Source of the DNA: DFXE01 sp032054765
GTDB taxonomy: Bacteria > Bacteroidota > Bacteroidia > Bacteroidales > Tannerellaceae
DNA: 64,000 bases
NCBI GenBank assembly: GCA_032054765.1
Contig: DAMBSC010000021.1
Span: forward strand, 18,849-82,848
Direction: 5' to 3'
The notes beneath the pieces were generated by a model. It made no database searches. It saw only the letters and a list, made by a program, of their open reading frames with translations, and was not told the origin of the DNA. Made by a program: the position numbers and the translations under genes. Below are positions 47,112 through 55,264 of this stretch, one piece after another. Each line of letters begins with the position of its first letter. The stretch's first letter is position 1.

Positions 47112-48227
47112 ATGAAAACTATATCGATTAAGATTATAATGATAGTTTCTCTCGTTTTTGCCTTCAATGCGTGTAGTAATGACGGCGAGGTGAGACAGAC
47201 AGGAGTAACGGCTGTAAAACAGCTTTATGAACCCGATAATGGAAAAGCAATCGTATTACAGTCTTCTTCTTCAGCTACTTTATTCTTTGAATGGGAGCCG
47301 GCAATAGCAGAAGATAGTGGTAATCCACAATATGAAGTTGCTTTCGACAAAACAGATGGTGATTTTTCAAATCCGATTTTTATAACAGCCTCTGATAATA
47401 CTGGGGCTACCAATTCAGCAACTCTCACTCACAAGCAATTAAATTCTATTGCTGCTACTGCAGGTGCAGGATCAGGAGAACAAATCACTCTTAAGTGGAC
47501 TATTTTCTCTTCTAAAGATTACCGTCAGGTGAAAGCTGATCAAGAGAGAACACTTACTGTTACCCGTTTGGCCGGATTTGCAGATATACCTTCACAGTTA
47601 TATATAACAGGAGAAGCCACAGAGGCCGGAGGAGATCTTTCCAACGCGCTTATTATGAAACGAATTGCAGACGGTGAGTTTGAAATCTACACAAAATTGA
47701 CGGAAGGGAAAACTTTTAAATTCGTTAATACTTCTACAGGAACTCCTTTGGAATATTCTTTAAGTGGAGAAAAACTAGTTGAAGGCGGTACAACCACGGT
47801 ATCAAAAACCGGAGTATATAAGTATTATGTTGACTTTAATATCGGCTCTTTCTCTATGAAAGAAGTTACAAAAGTCAGTTTGTTTGTTAATTCTCCGCAG
47901 GTAGAGATTGAATTGCCTTATAAAGCTCTCGGCGTATGGGAATTACTAAATCATGAAATAACTGACATAACCGATGGTGATGATCGTTACAAATTCCGTA
48001 TGCAAAGTTCAGCAGGCGAAACAGAATGGAGAGCGATCAATAATGACAGTAAGCCTACAGGTAATGAAGCCTATTACTATATGGTAGAAAAATCCAATGT
48101 GGAACAATGGACAAATAATGAAATCTGGAAAAGCCCTTCAACAGATGGATGGAGCGGTAAAACATATGATTTCATGTTCTCTCTGAATCCTGAAAGTTCT
48201 TATACCCATAATTTTGTAATTCATTAA
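47112..48227 (+). CDS. SusE-like surface glycan-binding lipoprotein
   Basis: This 371-residue lipoprotein (signal to FNAC) has an N-terminal SusE-type Ig-like domain (LYEPDNGKAIVLQSSSSATLFFEWEPA; YEVAFDKTDGDFSNPIF; LTHKQLNSIAA) and C-terminal beta modules starting at LYITGEATEAGG, which resemble starch-binding-like outer-membrane domains. It should be an accessory glycan-binding protein on the cell surface. The next gene encodes a clear paralogue with the same layout, so the pair came from a tandem duplication. Confidence 0.9.
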   Translation: MKTISIKIIMIVSLVFAFNACSNDGEVRQTGVTAVKQLYEPDNGKAIVLQSSSSATLFFEWEPAIAEDSGNPQYEVAFDKTDGDFSNPIFITASDNTGATNSATLTHKQLNSIAATAGAGSGEQITLKWTIFSSKDYRQVKADQERTLTVTRLAGFADIPSQLYITGEATEAGGDLSNALIMKRIADGEFEIYTKLTEGKTFKFVNTSTGTPLEYSLSGEKLVEGGTTTVSKTGVYKYYVDFNIGSFSMKEVTKVSLFVNSPQVEIELPYKALGVWELLNHEITDITDGDDRYKFRMQSSAGETEWRAINNDSKPTGNEAYYYMVEKSNVEQWTNNEIWKSPSTDGWSGKTYDFMFSLNPESSYTHNFVIH

Positions 48228-48239
48228 TAGAGTAAAAGT

Positions 48240-49373
48240 ATGAAAGCAATATATATAAAATTTACATTATTGGTGTCTTTGCTTTTGGCATTTGTCGCTT
48301 GCAGTGATAATATGGGAGATACGGATAATCGTTTAGCTGCAGTTAATGGATTAACTGAACCCTCTGATGGCAAGTCTATTGTGTTGGAGTCTTCAGTCAC
48401 TGCAACAGCCTATTTTGAATGGCAGGAAGTTGATGTAAAAAATGTAGGAACGCCTATTTATCAGATTGCATTTGATAGAGCAGACGGAGATTTCTCTAAT
48501 CCGGTTTACACAACACTTGCGGATAATAACGGCTACAGAAATAGTATCACCATTACCCATAAGCAATTAAATAAAATCGCAGGAAAAGTGGGGATTGCAT
48601 CTACTGAAACCGGAACATTGAAGTGGACAGTCTTTACCTCAAAAGGAACTCAATCGCTTAAATCCAGTCAGGAAAATAAGATTACAATTACTCGTATAGC
48701 CGGATTTGACGAACTCCCAGGTTCACTTTATCTAGTCGGTGATGCTGTAGAAGGCGGATCTATGGTGTGTGTTGCTCCTTCAAGTGGAGAATTCGAAGCA
48801 TTCCTTACGTTGGAAGGTGGTAAGTCGTTCACCATGAATACTGCCGCAAATGCTTCCGGAACTTCATATTGTATAACAGGAAACAATATAAAAGAAGGTG
48901 ACGAAGGATATACAGTTGAGAAGACCGGTATTTATCGTGTTGCATTTGACTTCAATGTGGCTTCTCTTGTTCATCTGAAGGAAATAAAAAACTTGGGTAT
49001 GTTCCTCTGTGAAAAAGGCGAAGTGCCTGAAGGTTACTTCCTCAATTATGAAGGTAACGGCGTATGGGCAAATAATTGTCAACTCGACCGTATCACCACA
49101 TCCTGGGGGAGTGATGAACGCTATAGGTTCTTAATGACGTATGCCGATGGTTCACAAATTATTTGGGGAGCAATCGCATCTAACGATGGCAAACCCAATG
49201 GAGCACCTGCAGGTGATGAGTACTACAAGCTATATGAGTATTCACTTAGTGACCCTGCTGACCAATGGGCTTTGAAGTGGAAGTGGGATAGTCAGTTTGA
49301 CTATAATTTAGCCAGAGTAAGTGTAACATTTAATGTACCAGTATATACGCATTACATTGAATCTCCCAAATAA
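48240..49373 (+). CDS. Second SusE-like surface glycan-binding lipoprotein
   Basis: This 377-residue lipoprotein (signal to FVAC) shares with the preceding protein the segments EPSDGKSIVLESS, AYFEWQEV, AFDRADGDFSNPVYTT, THKQLNKIAGK, TRIAGFDELPGSLYLVGDAVEGG, and the C-terminal TSWGSDERYRF-type module. The similarity is strongest in the N-terminal domain and weaker in the binding modules, as expected for paralogues that have diverged in ligand contact. It starts 12 bp after the first paralogue. A terminator hairpin follows. Confidence 0.9.
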   Translation: MKAIYIKFTLLVSLLLAFVACSDNMGDTDNRLAAVNGLTEPSDGKSIVLESSVTATAYFEWQEVDVKNVGTPIYQIAFDRADGDFSNPVYTTLADNNGYRNSITITHKQLNKIAGKVGIASTETGTLKWTVFTSKGTQSLKSSQENKITITRIAGFDELPGSLYLVGDAVEGGSMVCVAPSSGEFEAFLTLEGGKSFTMNTAANASGTSYCITGNNIKEGDEGYTVEKTGIYRVAFDFNVASLVHLKEIKNLGMFLCEKGEVPEGYFLNYEGNGVWANNCQLDRITTSWGSDERYRFLMTYADGSQIIWGAIASNDGKPNGAPAGDEYYKLYEYSLSDPADQWALKWKWDSQFDYNLARVSVTFNVPVYTHYIESPK

Positions 49374-49400
49374 ATGAATAGAATCTATTAATATATAAAA

Positions 49401-49439
49401 AAAAGGATGCGTGTTTTCTTCGGAAATGTGCATCCTTTT
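49401..49439 (+). terminator. Hairpin terminator after the second SusE-like gene
   Basis: AAAAGGATGC (49401-49410) pairs with GCATCCTTTT (49430-49439). Inside, TTTC (49415-49418) and GAAA (49423-49426) close a stable TTCG tetraloop. It lies 28 bp past the stop codon, so the GH76 and GH92 genes downstream probably need their own promoter or partial readthrough. Confidence 0.8.
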
Positions 49440-49455
49440 AAAAGTTTCATGCAAG

Positions 49456-49582
49456 TGAGAACTTTTTTTTCCTTAGATGAGAATTTATTCTCACCCGCAT
49501 GAAACTTTTTTCTCAGTCCGATGAGAATTTTTTCCCAACTACATGAGATTTTTTTCTCAGCCTTAGTGAGAATTTTTTCTCA
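49456..49582. repeat. Six tandem 22-bp palindromic units (array A)
   Basis: Units begin at 49456, 49478, 49500, 49522, 49544 and 49567 (spacing 22, 22, 22, 22, 23). The consensus is TGAGAATTTTTTCTCA, a 16-bp interrupted palindrome, followed by a 6-bp variable spacer (for example CCCGCA, GTCCGA, ACTACA). Unit 1 has lost its right arm. The array fills the gap between the SusE-like terminator and the GH76 gene. A 13-bp perfect inverted repeat (49440-49452 with 49497-49509) also encloses the first two units. Confidence 0.9.
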
Positions 49583-49630
49583 TCGATATAAAACACTTTG
49601 AGAATTGTATTATAAATACCTTATATACAG

Positions 49631-50758
49631 ATGAAAAAAATACTTCTTTTATTATTTTTCCCTGTCTTTTTTATGGCCTGTGGTAGTGACAACGATAAAC
49701 CGGATCCTGGAGAGGAGGAGGAATACAAGATAGATTGGGACGCTGCCGCCGACAGTAGCAGTATGGCTTTAGCCAGCACTTTTTGGAATGCCGGTAGCAA
49801 ATACTTTAACTATGATAGCAACGGAAAAGCGGATTTTCATTATTGGCCTCAGGCACATGCCTTTGATGTACTGATTGATGCGTACCAACGTACAGGCAAT
49901 ATTGTGTATAAGAATTATTTCGATCAATGGTTTGAAGGAGTTAAAAACAAAAATGGAAATACATTCGAAAACGATTATTACGATGATATGGAATGGAATG
50001 CACTGGCTATACTTCGCGCTTACAAAGTGACCAATGAGGTGAAATATAAAGAAGCAGCCTTACAAATATGGGGATATATTAAAGTAGGATGGAATGATAA
50101 CGCCGGTGGAGGCATTACCTGGAAAAAGGGGATGGAATATAGTAAAAATGCCTGCTCGAACGGACCGGCATGTATATTGGCGGCTCGTCTGTATCAGGAG
50201 TTTGGGGATGAAAAGGACAAAGAATGGGCCAACAAGATCTATAACTGGGAAAAAACAACATTATTCAACAGTGCCAATGGGATGGTGTACGATAATATAA
50301 ACAGTCAGACAGGTGAAATAAAAAAAGATTGGATATTTACATACAATCAAGGTACGTTTATCGGTTCTGCTGTAGAACTGTATAAAATTTTCGGTGAAAG
50401 GGCTTATCTTAACGATGCTGTAAAGGCGGCGGATTATACCACAGGCAGCTTAACTGACAATTCTGTCTTAAAAAGCGAAGGTACCGGTGATGGAGGTCTT
50501 TTTAAAGGAATTTTTATACGCTACTTTACAGACCTTATCCAGCAAGACCGGTTAGATGCTACTGCTAAAAAAAGGTATATTCAATTTTTAAACCATAATG
50601 CTGAAGTATTATGGACACAAGGAACCACCAAGCCTTCTGTCCTTTTTGGTCCGGACTGGCGGCAAAAGCCCGGTTCATCGACAGGACTTACCGAACAGCT
50701 TAGTGGCTGTATGCTGATCGAAGCAATTGCTCTTTTGGATGAAAAGGGATTATTGTGA
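49631..50758 (+). CDS. GH76 endo-alpha-1,6-mannanase
   Basis: This 375-residue lipoprotein (signal to FFMAC) is a family 76 enzyme that cuts the alpha-1,6-mannan backbone of yeast-type mannan. The alpha/alpha toroid is visible, with the catalytic double Asp in DYYDDMEWNALAILRAYKV around residue 118, and with WGYIKVGWNDNAGGGITWKK, NACSNGPACILAARLY and the C-terminal GGLFKGIFIRYFTDLI typical of the family. The lipid anchor suggests a surface or periplasmic position. It is the first gene after repeat array A. Confidence 0.95.
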   Translation: MKKILLLLFFPVFFMACGSDNDKPDPGEEEEYKIDWDAAADSSSMALASTFWNAGSKYFNYDSNGKADFHYWPQAHAFDVLIDAYQRTGNIVYKNYFDQWFEGVKNKNGNTFENDYYDDMEWNALAILRAYKVTNEVKYKEAALQIWGYIKVGWNDNAGGGITWKKGMEYSKNACSNGPACILAARLYQEFGDEKDKEWANKIYNWEKTTLFNSANGMVYDNINSQTGEIKKDWIFTYNQGTFIGSAVELYKIFGERAYLNDAVKAADYTTGSLTDNSVLKSEGTGDGGLFKGIFIRYFTDLIQQDRLDATAKKRYIQFLNHNAEVLWTQGTTKPSVLFGPDWRQKPGSSTGLTEQLSGCMLIEAIALLDEKGLL

Positions 50759-50794
50759 TTTTAATTTTCTGATAAAAAATCAATTATTGTCGAT

Positions 50795-52945
50795 ATGAAA
50801 AAATATTTTTATACACAAGCATTACTTATATCAATTTTAATTGTGGGGTGTACTCCAACACAAAAAAAACTGACTGATTATGTTAATCCTTTCCTGGGTA
50901 CAGCCACCCTTTGGGAACCTGAAGACCTTGGATATGTACGAAAAATAAAAGAACGTACCTGGGGAGCTGAAGTATTTCCTGGATCTTCATTGCCTAATGC
51001 AATGGTACAACTAAGTCCTATAACACAGTTTCGGAGCGGTGCCGGCTATCAATATGAAGATACAGTAATATATGGTTTCAGTCATACAAATAAAGGACAC
51101 TGGAATTTGCTTCATATTCCGTTATTACCGGTAACAGGTTCTGTCTCTGCAAGTGATTATCGATCAGGATATAGTCATGATAATGAATCTGCACGTCCGG
51201 GTTATTACCAGGTATTTCTGAAGAAGTATGGTATCAATGCCGAACTTACATCTACTCTTCGTTGTGGATTTCATAAATACACATTCCCTCAGGATGCAGA
51301 TAAAAAACTGGTAGCTGATATGACACGTACGAATAATCCTGTACGCGACTGGCAAATACAAAAAGTAAACGATTATACATTCTCAGGCTATCAGGATACA
51401 GGAGAAAATATGCATTTCTATGCTGTCTCAAACTATAAGATAAATAACATCGAACAGCTTAAAGATGACCAACACGAAGTATCGTTAGTAAACTTTGCCG
51501 ATAGTAAGGGTAAAGAACCTCTGGAACTGAAAATAGGTTTCTCTTTTGTAAGCATAGAAAATGCAAAAGAGAATCTGGAAAAGGAGATGCTTGATAAAAC
51601 GTTCAAACAAGTAACCGATGAAGCAGCCCATACTTGGGAAAATCTATTGACAAAGATACAGGTGACCGGTGGTAGTGAACGTGAAAAAGGTATCTTCTAC
51701 TCTTGTTTATACCGTGCTTTCCTTTGGCCGGTATTACGTAGTGATATAAACGGCGACTTTACGGATATCAAAGGAAAAGTAGTAAACGAAGGATTCCGTT
51801 ATTATACTAATCCGTCATTCTGGGATGATTATCGTAATAAGCTTGTATTATTAGCAATCATATCACCTGATGTAACTACAGATGTGATTAAATCCATAAC
51901 AGACAAAGGAGAGAAGAGTGGGGGATATATGCCGACTTTCTTCCATGGAGACCATGCGTCGGTATTTGTTGCAGGTTCATACCTGCGGGGCATAAAAGAT
52001 TTCGATCTGGCACGTGCTTATAACCTTTTACTAAAAAATGCAACTGTTCCGGGCCAGGGAGGAAGACCTTATTTGGATGAATATATAGAAAGAGGGTGGA
52101 TTTCAGAGAAAGATACGATCAATGTGCCTACCTGGGATGAATATAAAGGTGCTGTTACCAAAACCCAGGAATACTCATATGATGATTATGCAACAGCCTT
52201 ATTGTCTAAAGAATTGGGCGATGAAGAAAACTACAAACTACTTATGTCTCGAACAGGAAATTATAAAAATCTGTTCGATCCGGGCACCGGTTTTTGGCGT
52301 GGCAAGATTGATGATGGAAGCTGGATAAAAGATTTCGATCCGTATTATCCATATTATCAATATATGTACAGAGAGGCAAATGCCTGGCAATCATTATTTT
52401 TTGCCCCTCACGATGTAAAGGGAATGCTTGCTTTGTATCCAAGCTATGAAGCCGTTGATGCCAAGTTAGATTCTTTATTCACTGAGCCTTGGAGAGGATA
52501 TGAAGCACATAATATGACAGGTTTTATAGGTAATTATTGCCATGGAAACCAACCGGATCACCATGTGCCGTATACCTATTATTTCATCGGTAAACAAGAG
52601 AAATCCCAATGTGTCTTAGATAGTATTATGGACCGTTTTTACGATATGGGAGTGGATAAGCTGGCCTATTGTGGAATGGACGATGCAGGTGAGATGTCTT
52701 CATGGTATGTTTTTTCATCCATAGGCTTATACACCTATTCTCCGGCAGATCCTGAATATATTATTTCAGTACCTTTATTTGACCAGATTAAATTTTCATT
52801 AGATAATACAACATTCACAATTACAAAACAAGGAGAAGGGAAAAAAATCACAGATATTACATACGGAGGCGAAAAGATTGACGGATGGTTCATTTCCCAT
52901 GACCAATTAAAAAAGGGAAAGGAACTGGTTATTACTGTCCAATAG
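50795..52945 (+). CDS. GH92 alpha-mannosidase
   Basis: This 716-residue lipoprotein (signal to LIVGC) is a Ca2+-dependent exo-alpha-mannosidase of family 92, which removes alpha-1,2 or related mannose side chains. Features are TDYVNPFLGT at the N-terminus, GFSHTNKGHW, FYSCLYRAFLWPVL, the catalytic region FWDDYRNKLVLLAIISP, EANAWQSLFFAPHDVKGML, YCHGNQPDHHVPYTYYF and CGMDDAGEMSSWYVFSSIGLY. It is 36 bp downstream of GH76. With GH76 and GH125 it gives the enzyme set for degrading a branched alpha-mannan. Confidence 0.96.
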   Translation: MKKYFYTQALLISILIVGCTPTQKKLTDYVNPFLGTATLWEPEDLGYVRKIKERTWGAEVFPGSSLPNAMVQLSPITQFRSGAGYQYEDTVIYGFSHTNKGHWNLLHIPLLPVTGSVSASDYRSGYSHDNESARPGYYQVFLKKYGINAELTSTLRCGFHKYTFPQDADKKLVADMTRTNNPVRDWQIQKVNDYTFSGYQDTGENMHFYAVSNYKINNIEQLKDDQHEVSLVNFADSKGKEPLELKIGFSFVSIENAKENLEKEMLDKTFKQVTDEAAHTWENLLTKIQVTGGSEREKGIFYSCLYRAFLWPVLRSDINGDFTDIKGKVVNEGFRYYTNPSFWDDYRNKLVLLAIISPDVTTDVIKSITDKGEKSGGYMPTFFHGDHASVFVAGSYLRGIKDFDLARAYNLLLKNATVPGQGGRPYLDEYIERGWISEKDTINVPTWDEYKGAVTKTQEYSYDDYATALLSKELGDEENYKLLMSRTGNYKNLFDPGTGFWRGKIDDGSWIKDFDPYYPYYQYMYREANAWQSLFFAPHDVKGMLALYPSYEAVDAKLDSLFTEPWRGYEAHNMTGFIGNYCHGNQPDHHVPYTYYFIGKQEKSQCVLDSIMDRFYDMGVDKLAYCGMDDAGEMSSWYVFSSIGLYTYSPADPEYIISVPLFDQIKFSLDNTTFTITKQGEGKKITDITYGGEKIDGWFISHDQLKKGKELVITVQ

Positions 52946-52996
52946 CTACATTTAACCAAGGTTGTCTATTTCCGGCATATAAACCGGTAAAATGAA

Positions 52997-53039
52997 GAAG
53001 GTCAATGAGAACAAATGTGTTTTGTTTTTATTGGCCTTT
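52997..53039 (+). terminator. Terminator-like hairpin after GH92
   Basis: AAGGTCAAT near 52999-53007 pairs, with one G-U, with ATTGGCCTT near 53030-53038, and inner AACAAA and TTTGTT extend the stem. It is roughly 50 bp past the GH92 stop and probably ends the mannan PUL. A second short repeat, CAACAAC (53041-53047) with GTTGTTG (53071-53077), follows. Confidence 0.55.
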
Positions 53040-53142
53040 TCAACAACTTATGAACATACTATGTTGAAAGGTTGTTGATATCTTGAAATTGTATTATAAA
53101 AACCTTATGGGTGTTTTCATGTAATTTCGCGCAGGTCTGTTT

Positions 53143-53610
53143 ATGACAAAAAGAATATCTTTTATATTAATTTTTACATTTGCCTTATCGTGTGTGACGG
53201 ATGAAAAGCTTGTCGGGGGAAAAGGTAGTGGAAATGGAGAGGAACCTGAAGAACCGGTAGAACTCATCTATAACGAACCTTTATTGTTATATGATGAAAG
53301 TCCTGCAACAATAAGAGAGCAGGAATATCGGCAGTTTGACTCTGAATTACCTGGCATAAGATTAACATATACTGAGACAAAAAATGGAATTAGTTATGAT
53401 ATATCTTATTATTTTGAAAATGATAAAATGAGTAGTGCTTCCGTCTTATTTGACTTTGACCTTAATATCCTTAACAACCTTATTGAAGGTTTATCCGACA
53501 ACTATAAAGTTGTATCAGAAGCTGATATGACGTTCTACAATGAAGAATACAATAAACAAATAAAGATAGATTCTAATCCATCTGATAATTACATAAGTGT
53601 TGATTACTAA
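53143..53610 (+). CDS. Small hypothetical lipoprotein
   Basis: I do not recognise this 155-residue protein. It has a lipoprotein signal (TFALSC, Cys17), then a Gly/Glu-rich linker (GGKGSGNGEEPEEP) and an acidic globular part with several Asp, Glu and Tyr residues and no Cys. The linker after a lipid anchor is typical of surface lipoproteins of this phylum. It is separated from the mannan PUL by a hairpin and ends one base before the convergent alpha/beta hydrolase gene, so the two transcripts must overlap. Confidence 0.7.
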   Translation: MTKRISFILIFTFALSCVTDEKLVGGKGSGNGEEPEEPVELIYNEPLLLYDESPATIREQEYRQFDSELPGIRLTYTETKNGISYDISYYFENDKMSSASVLFDFDLNILNNLIEGLSDNYKVVSEADMTFYNEEYNKQIKIDSNPSDNYISVDY

Positions 53611-53611
53611 A

Positions 53612-54490
53612 CTACTCAATTACTCCAATTTCACGAAACCAATCCTCTGCTCGATCGGGCCATTCATTTACTGTTGAGCCTGTATCTCTAAGACCATATC
53701 CATGACCGCCTTTAGCATATAAATGCATCCAGGCGGGGATACCTGCTTCTTTCAATGCATAATAGTAAAACAGACTACTGTTTATATAGGATTTGTCGTC
53801 TTCCGTCTGAATAATCATGGTAGGAGGAGTCTGATCAGATAGTTTTAATTCTGGAGCTATACTAAAATTCCCTGCATCAAGATAAGCAGGATAAACAAGC
53901 AAACAAAAATCAGGACGAGAACTTACCTTATCTATTGCATCTGTTTCAGGATAAGTCTTTTGAAAATTATTACTTACGGTAGCTGAAAGATGAGCTCCAG
54001 CCGAAAAACCCATTACTCCAATTCTTTGTGGGTCAACAAAATAGTTCTCAGCATTGGCGCGAACATAGCTAATAGCACGTTGAACATCCTGTAAAGGAGC
54101 CATGTGTTTTTCTAATCCTTCCCTCCGTGGAACACGGTATTTAAGTAATACTGCTGTTATACCTATAGTATTCAACCATTCACATATTTCATCCCCCTCA
54201 AGATCGTAAGCCAATATATTATATCCTCCACCAGGACAAACAACTATTGCACTTCCACTTGCTATTTCAATAGGTGGGTGATAAACGGTAATAGTTGGTT
54301 CACTAACATTTGTAATACGGAGAACAGTCTGTCCTCCCGTTTTCCCACCATCTGTATCGGCTTTTTCTACTAACTGAGTTGTTTCTCCAGGAGCACCGTT
54401 GGGAAATAACAAGATAGGACTATCTTGGGCCATAAGAGCATTTGTAAATAAACACATTCCCACAAATAAACACATTCTTTTTCTTAACAT
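53612..54490 (-). CDS. Secreted alpha/beta hydrolase (acyl esterase-like)
   Basis: This 292-residue protein has a signal peptide (ending LMAQ) and an alpha/beta-hydrolase fold: the oxyanion-hole motif VVCPGGGYN, the nucleophile elbow GVMGFSAGAHLSA (Ser), the Asp region QTEDDKSY and the His in KGGHGYG. Such proteins in gut Bacteroidales are often acetyl- or other carbohydrate esterases. I set the start at 54490, an ATG, rather than the TTG four codons upstream. It lies 50 bp downstream of the Crp/Fnr gene and may be read from the nrf operon. The substrate is unknown. Confidence 0.88.
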   Translation of the reverse strand: MLRKRMCLFVGMCLFTNALMAQDSPILLFPNGAPGETTQLVEKADTDGGKTGGQTVLRITNVSEPTITVYHPPIEIASGSAIVVCPGGGYNILAYDLEGDEICEWLNTIGITAVLLKYRVPRREGLEKHMAPLQDVQRAISYVRANAENYFVDPQRIGVMGFSAGAHLSATVSNNFQKTYPETDAIDKVSSRPDFCLLVYPAYLDAGNFSIAPELKLSDQTPPTMIIQTEDDKSYINSSLFYYYALKEAGIPAWMHLYAKGGHGYGLRDTGSTVNEWPDRAEDWFREIGVIE

Positions 54491-54540
54491 AATACACAAC
54501 AATTTAAAGCCAACTATAATACGCTAAAGATAATGCTTTT

Positions 54541-55206
54541 TCATAACATCCGTGAAAGTTCATATCTATTTAGTATTTTTACTTCTCCACGAGAAATGCT
54601 GATCAATCCATCTCTGACTAGTTTACCTATTTCTTTTGCTAATGCAGGGCGACTGACTCCTAAATATTCAGCCAACTGTACTTGGTTATGTTCTATATAA
54701 ACAGTATCCTGACCTTCTTGCGAATTATCGAATAAATAATAGATGAAACGGTTTCTAATTCCCCTGAAAGAAAGAACCCTTAGTCGAGTCATCGTGCATT
54801 TATTACAACTTGTGCTTACACACAAAAAGTTATGTAAGAAAAGTGGTATTTCATTCATTAACTTAAAGACGGATTCTTTTGTCGCTCGTAATAATGTAAT
54901 GTCATCTTCAACCGTAAAAGTTGCAGGGAAAATATTTCTTTGTGCAAAGATATGTGGGGTAGCAAATGTTCGTGGCGCTCTGATTGTTTCAACACGTACT
55001 TCACTGCCTGAAACATTCATAACATCAACGAGCAATTTTCCTTTTAAAAGAATATGTAAGTAATTACAAACAGTTCCTTGACGTATAATAGTTTCTCCTT
55101 TTGGGTAATGGTCAATGCTATAATCTAATTTACTTAATACTTCCTCCTGCATTTTCTGGGTGAAATTACGGAAAAGCGGGATGGTAAACATATCGTTTAT
55201 TTCCAT
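54541..55206 (-). CDS. Crp/Fnr-family transcriptional regulator
   Basis: This regulator of 221 residues (231 if the upstream ATG at 55236 is used) has an N-terminal cyclic-nucleotide-binding-type beta-barrel (YPKGETIIRQGTVCNYLHILLKGKL) and a C-terminal winged helix (VQLAEYLGVSRPALAKEIGKLVRDGLI). It lacks the N-terminal Cys cluster of classical Fnr, although a CVSTSCNKC run occurs in the dimer-helix region. As the last gene of the nrf cluster it likely controls nitrite respiration. I prefer 55206 because a hairpin covers 55218-55257 and would otherwise lie over the upstream start. Confidence 0.88.
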   Translation of the reverse strand: MEINDMFTIPLFRNFTQKMQEEVLSKLDYSIDHYPKGETIIRQGTVCNYLHILLKGKLLVDVMNVSGSEVRVETIRAPRTFATPHIFAQRNIFPATFTVEDDITLLRATKESVFKLMNEIPLFLHNFLCVSTSCNKCTMTRLRVLSFRGIRNRFIYYLFDNSQEGQDTVYIEHNQVQLAEYLGVSRPALAKEIGKLVRDGLISISRGEVKILNRYELSRML

Positions 55207-55217
55207 ATAATGATCAG

Positions 55218-55257
55218 GCTGAAAAGTTCTACACATACAAATGTAAAACTTTTCAGC
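55218..55257 (-). terminator. Hairpin between the porin and Crp/Fnr genes
   Basis: GCTGAAAAGTT (55218-55228) pairs perfectly with AACTTTTCAGC (55247-55257), and inner TACA and TGTA add further pairing. It starts 8 bp after the porin stop codon and ends before the preferred Crp/Fnr start, so it may reduce readthrough into the regulator gene. Confidence 0.5.
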
Positions 55258-55264
55258 TGGAAAA

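Noticed and set aside
49456..49582. Array A as a CRISPR array
   Set aside because: Repeat arms are palindromic, spacers are only 6 bp, the period is 22 bp, and no cas gene is present.
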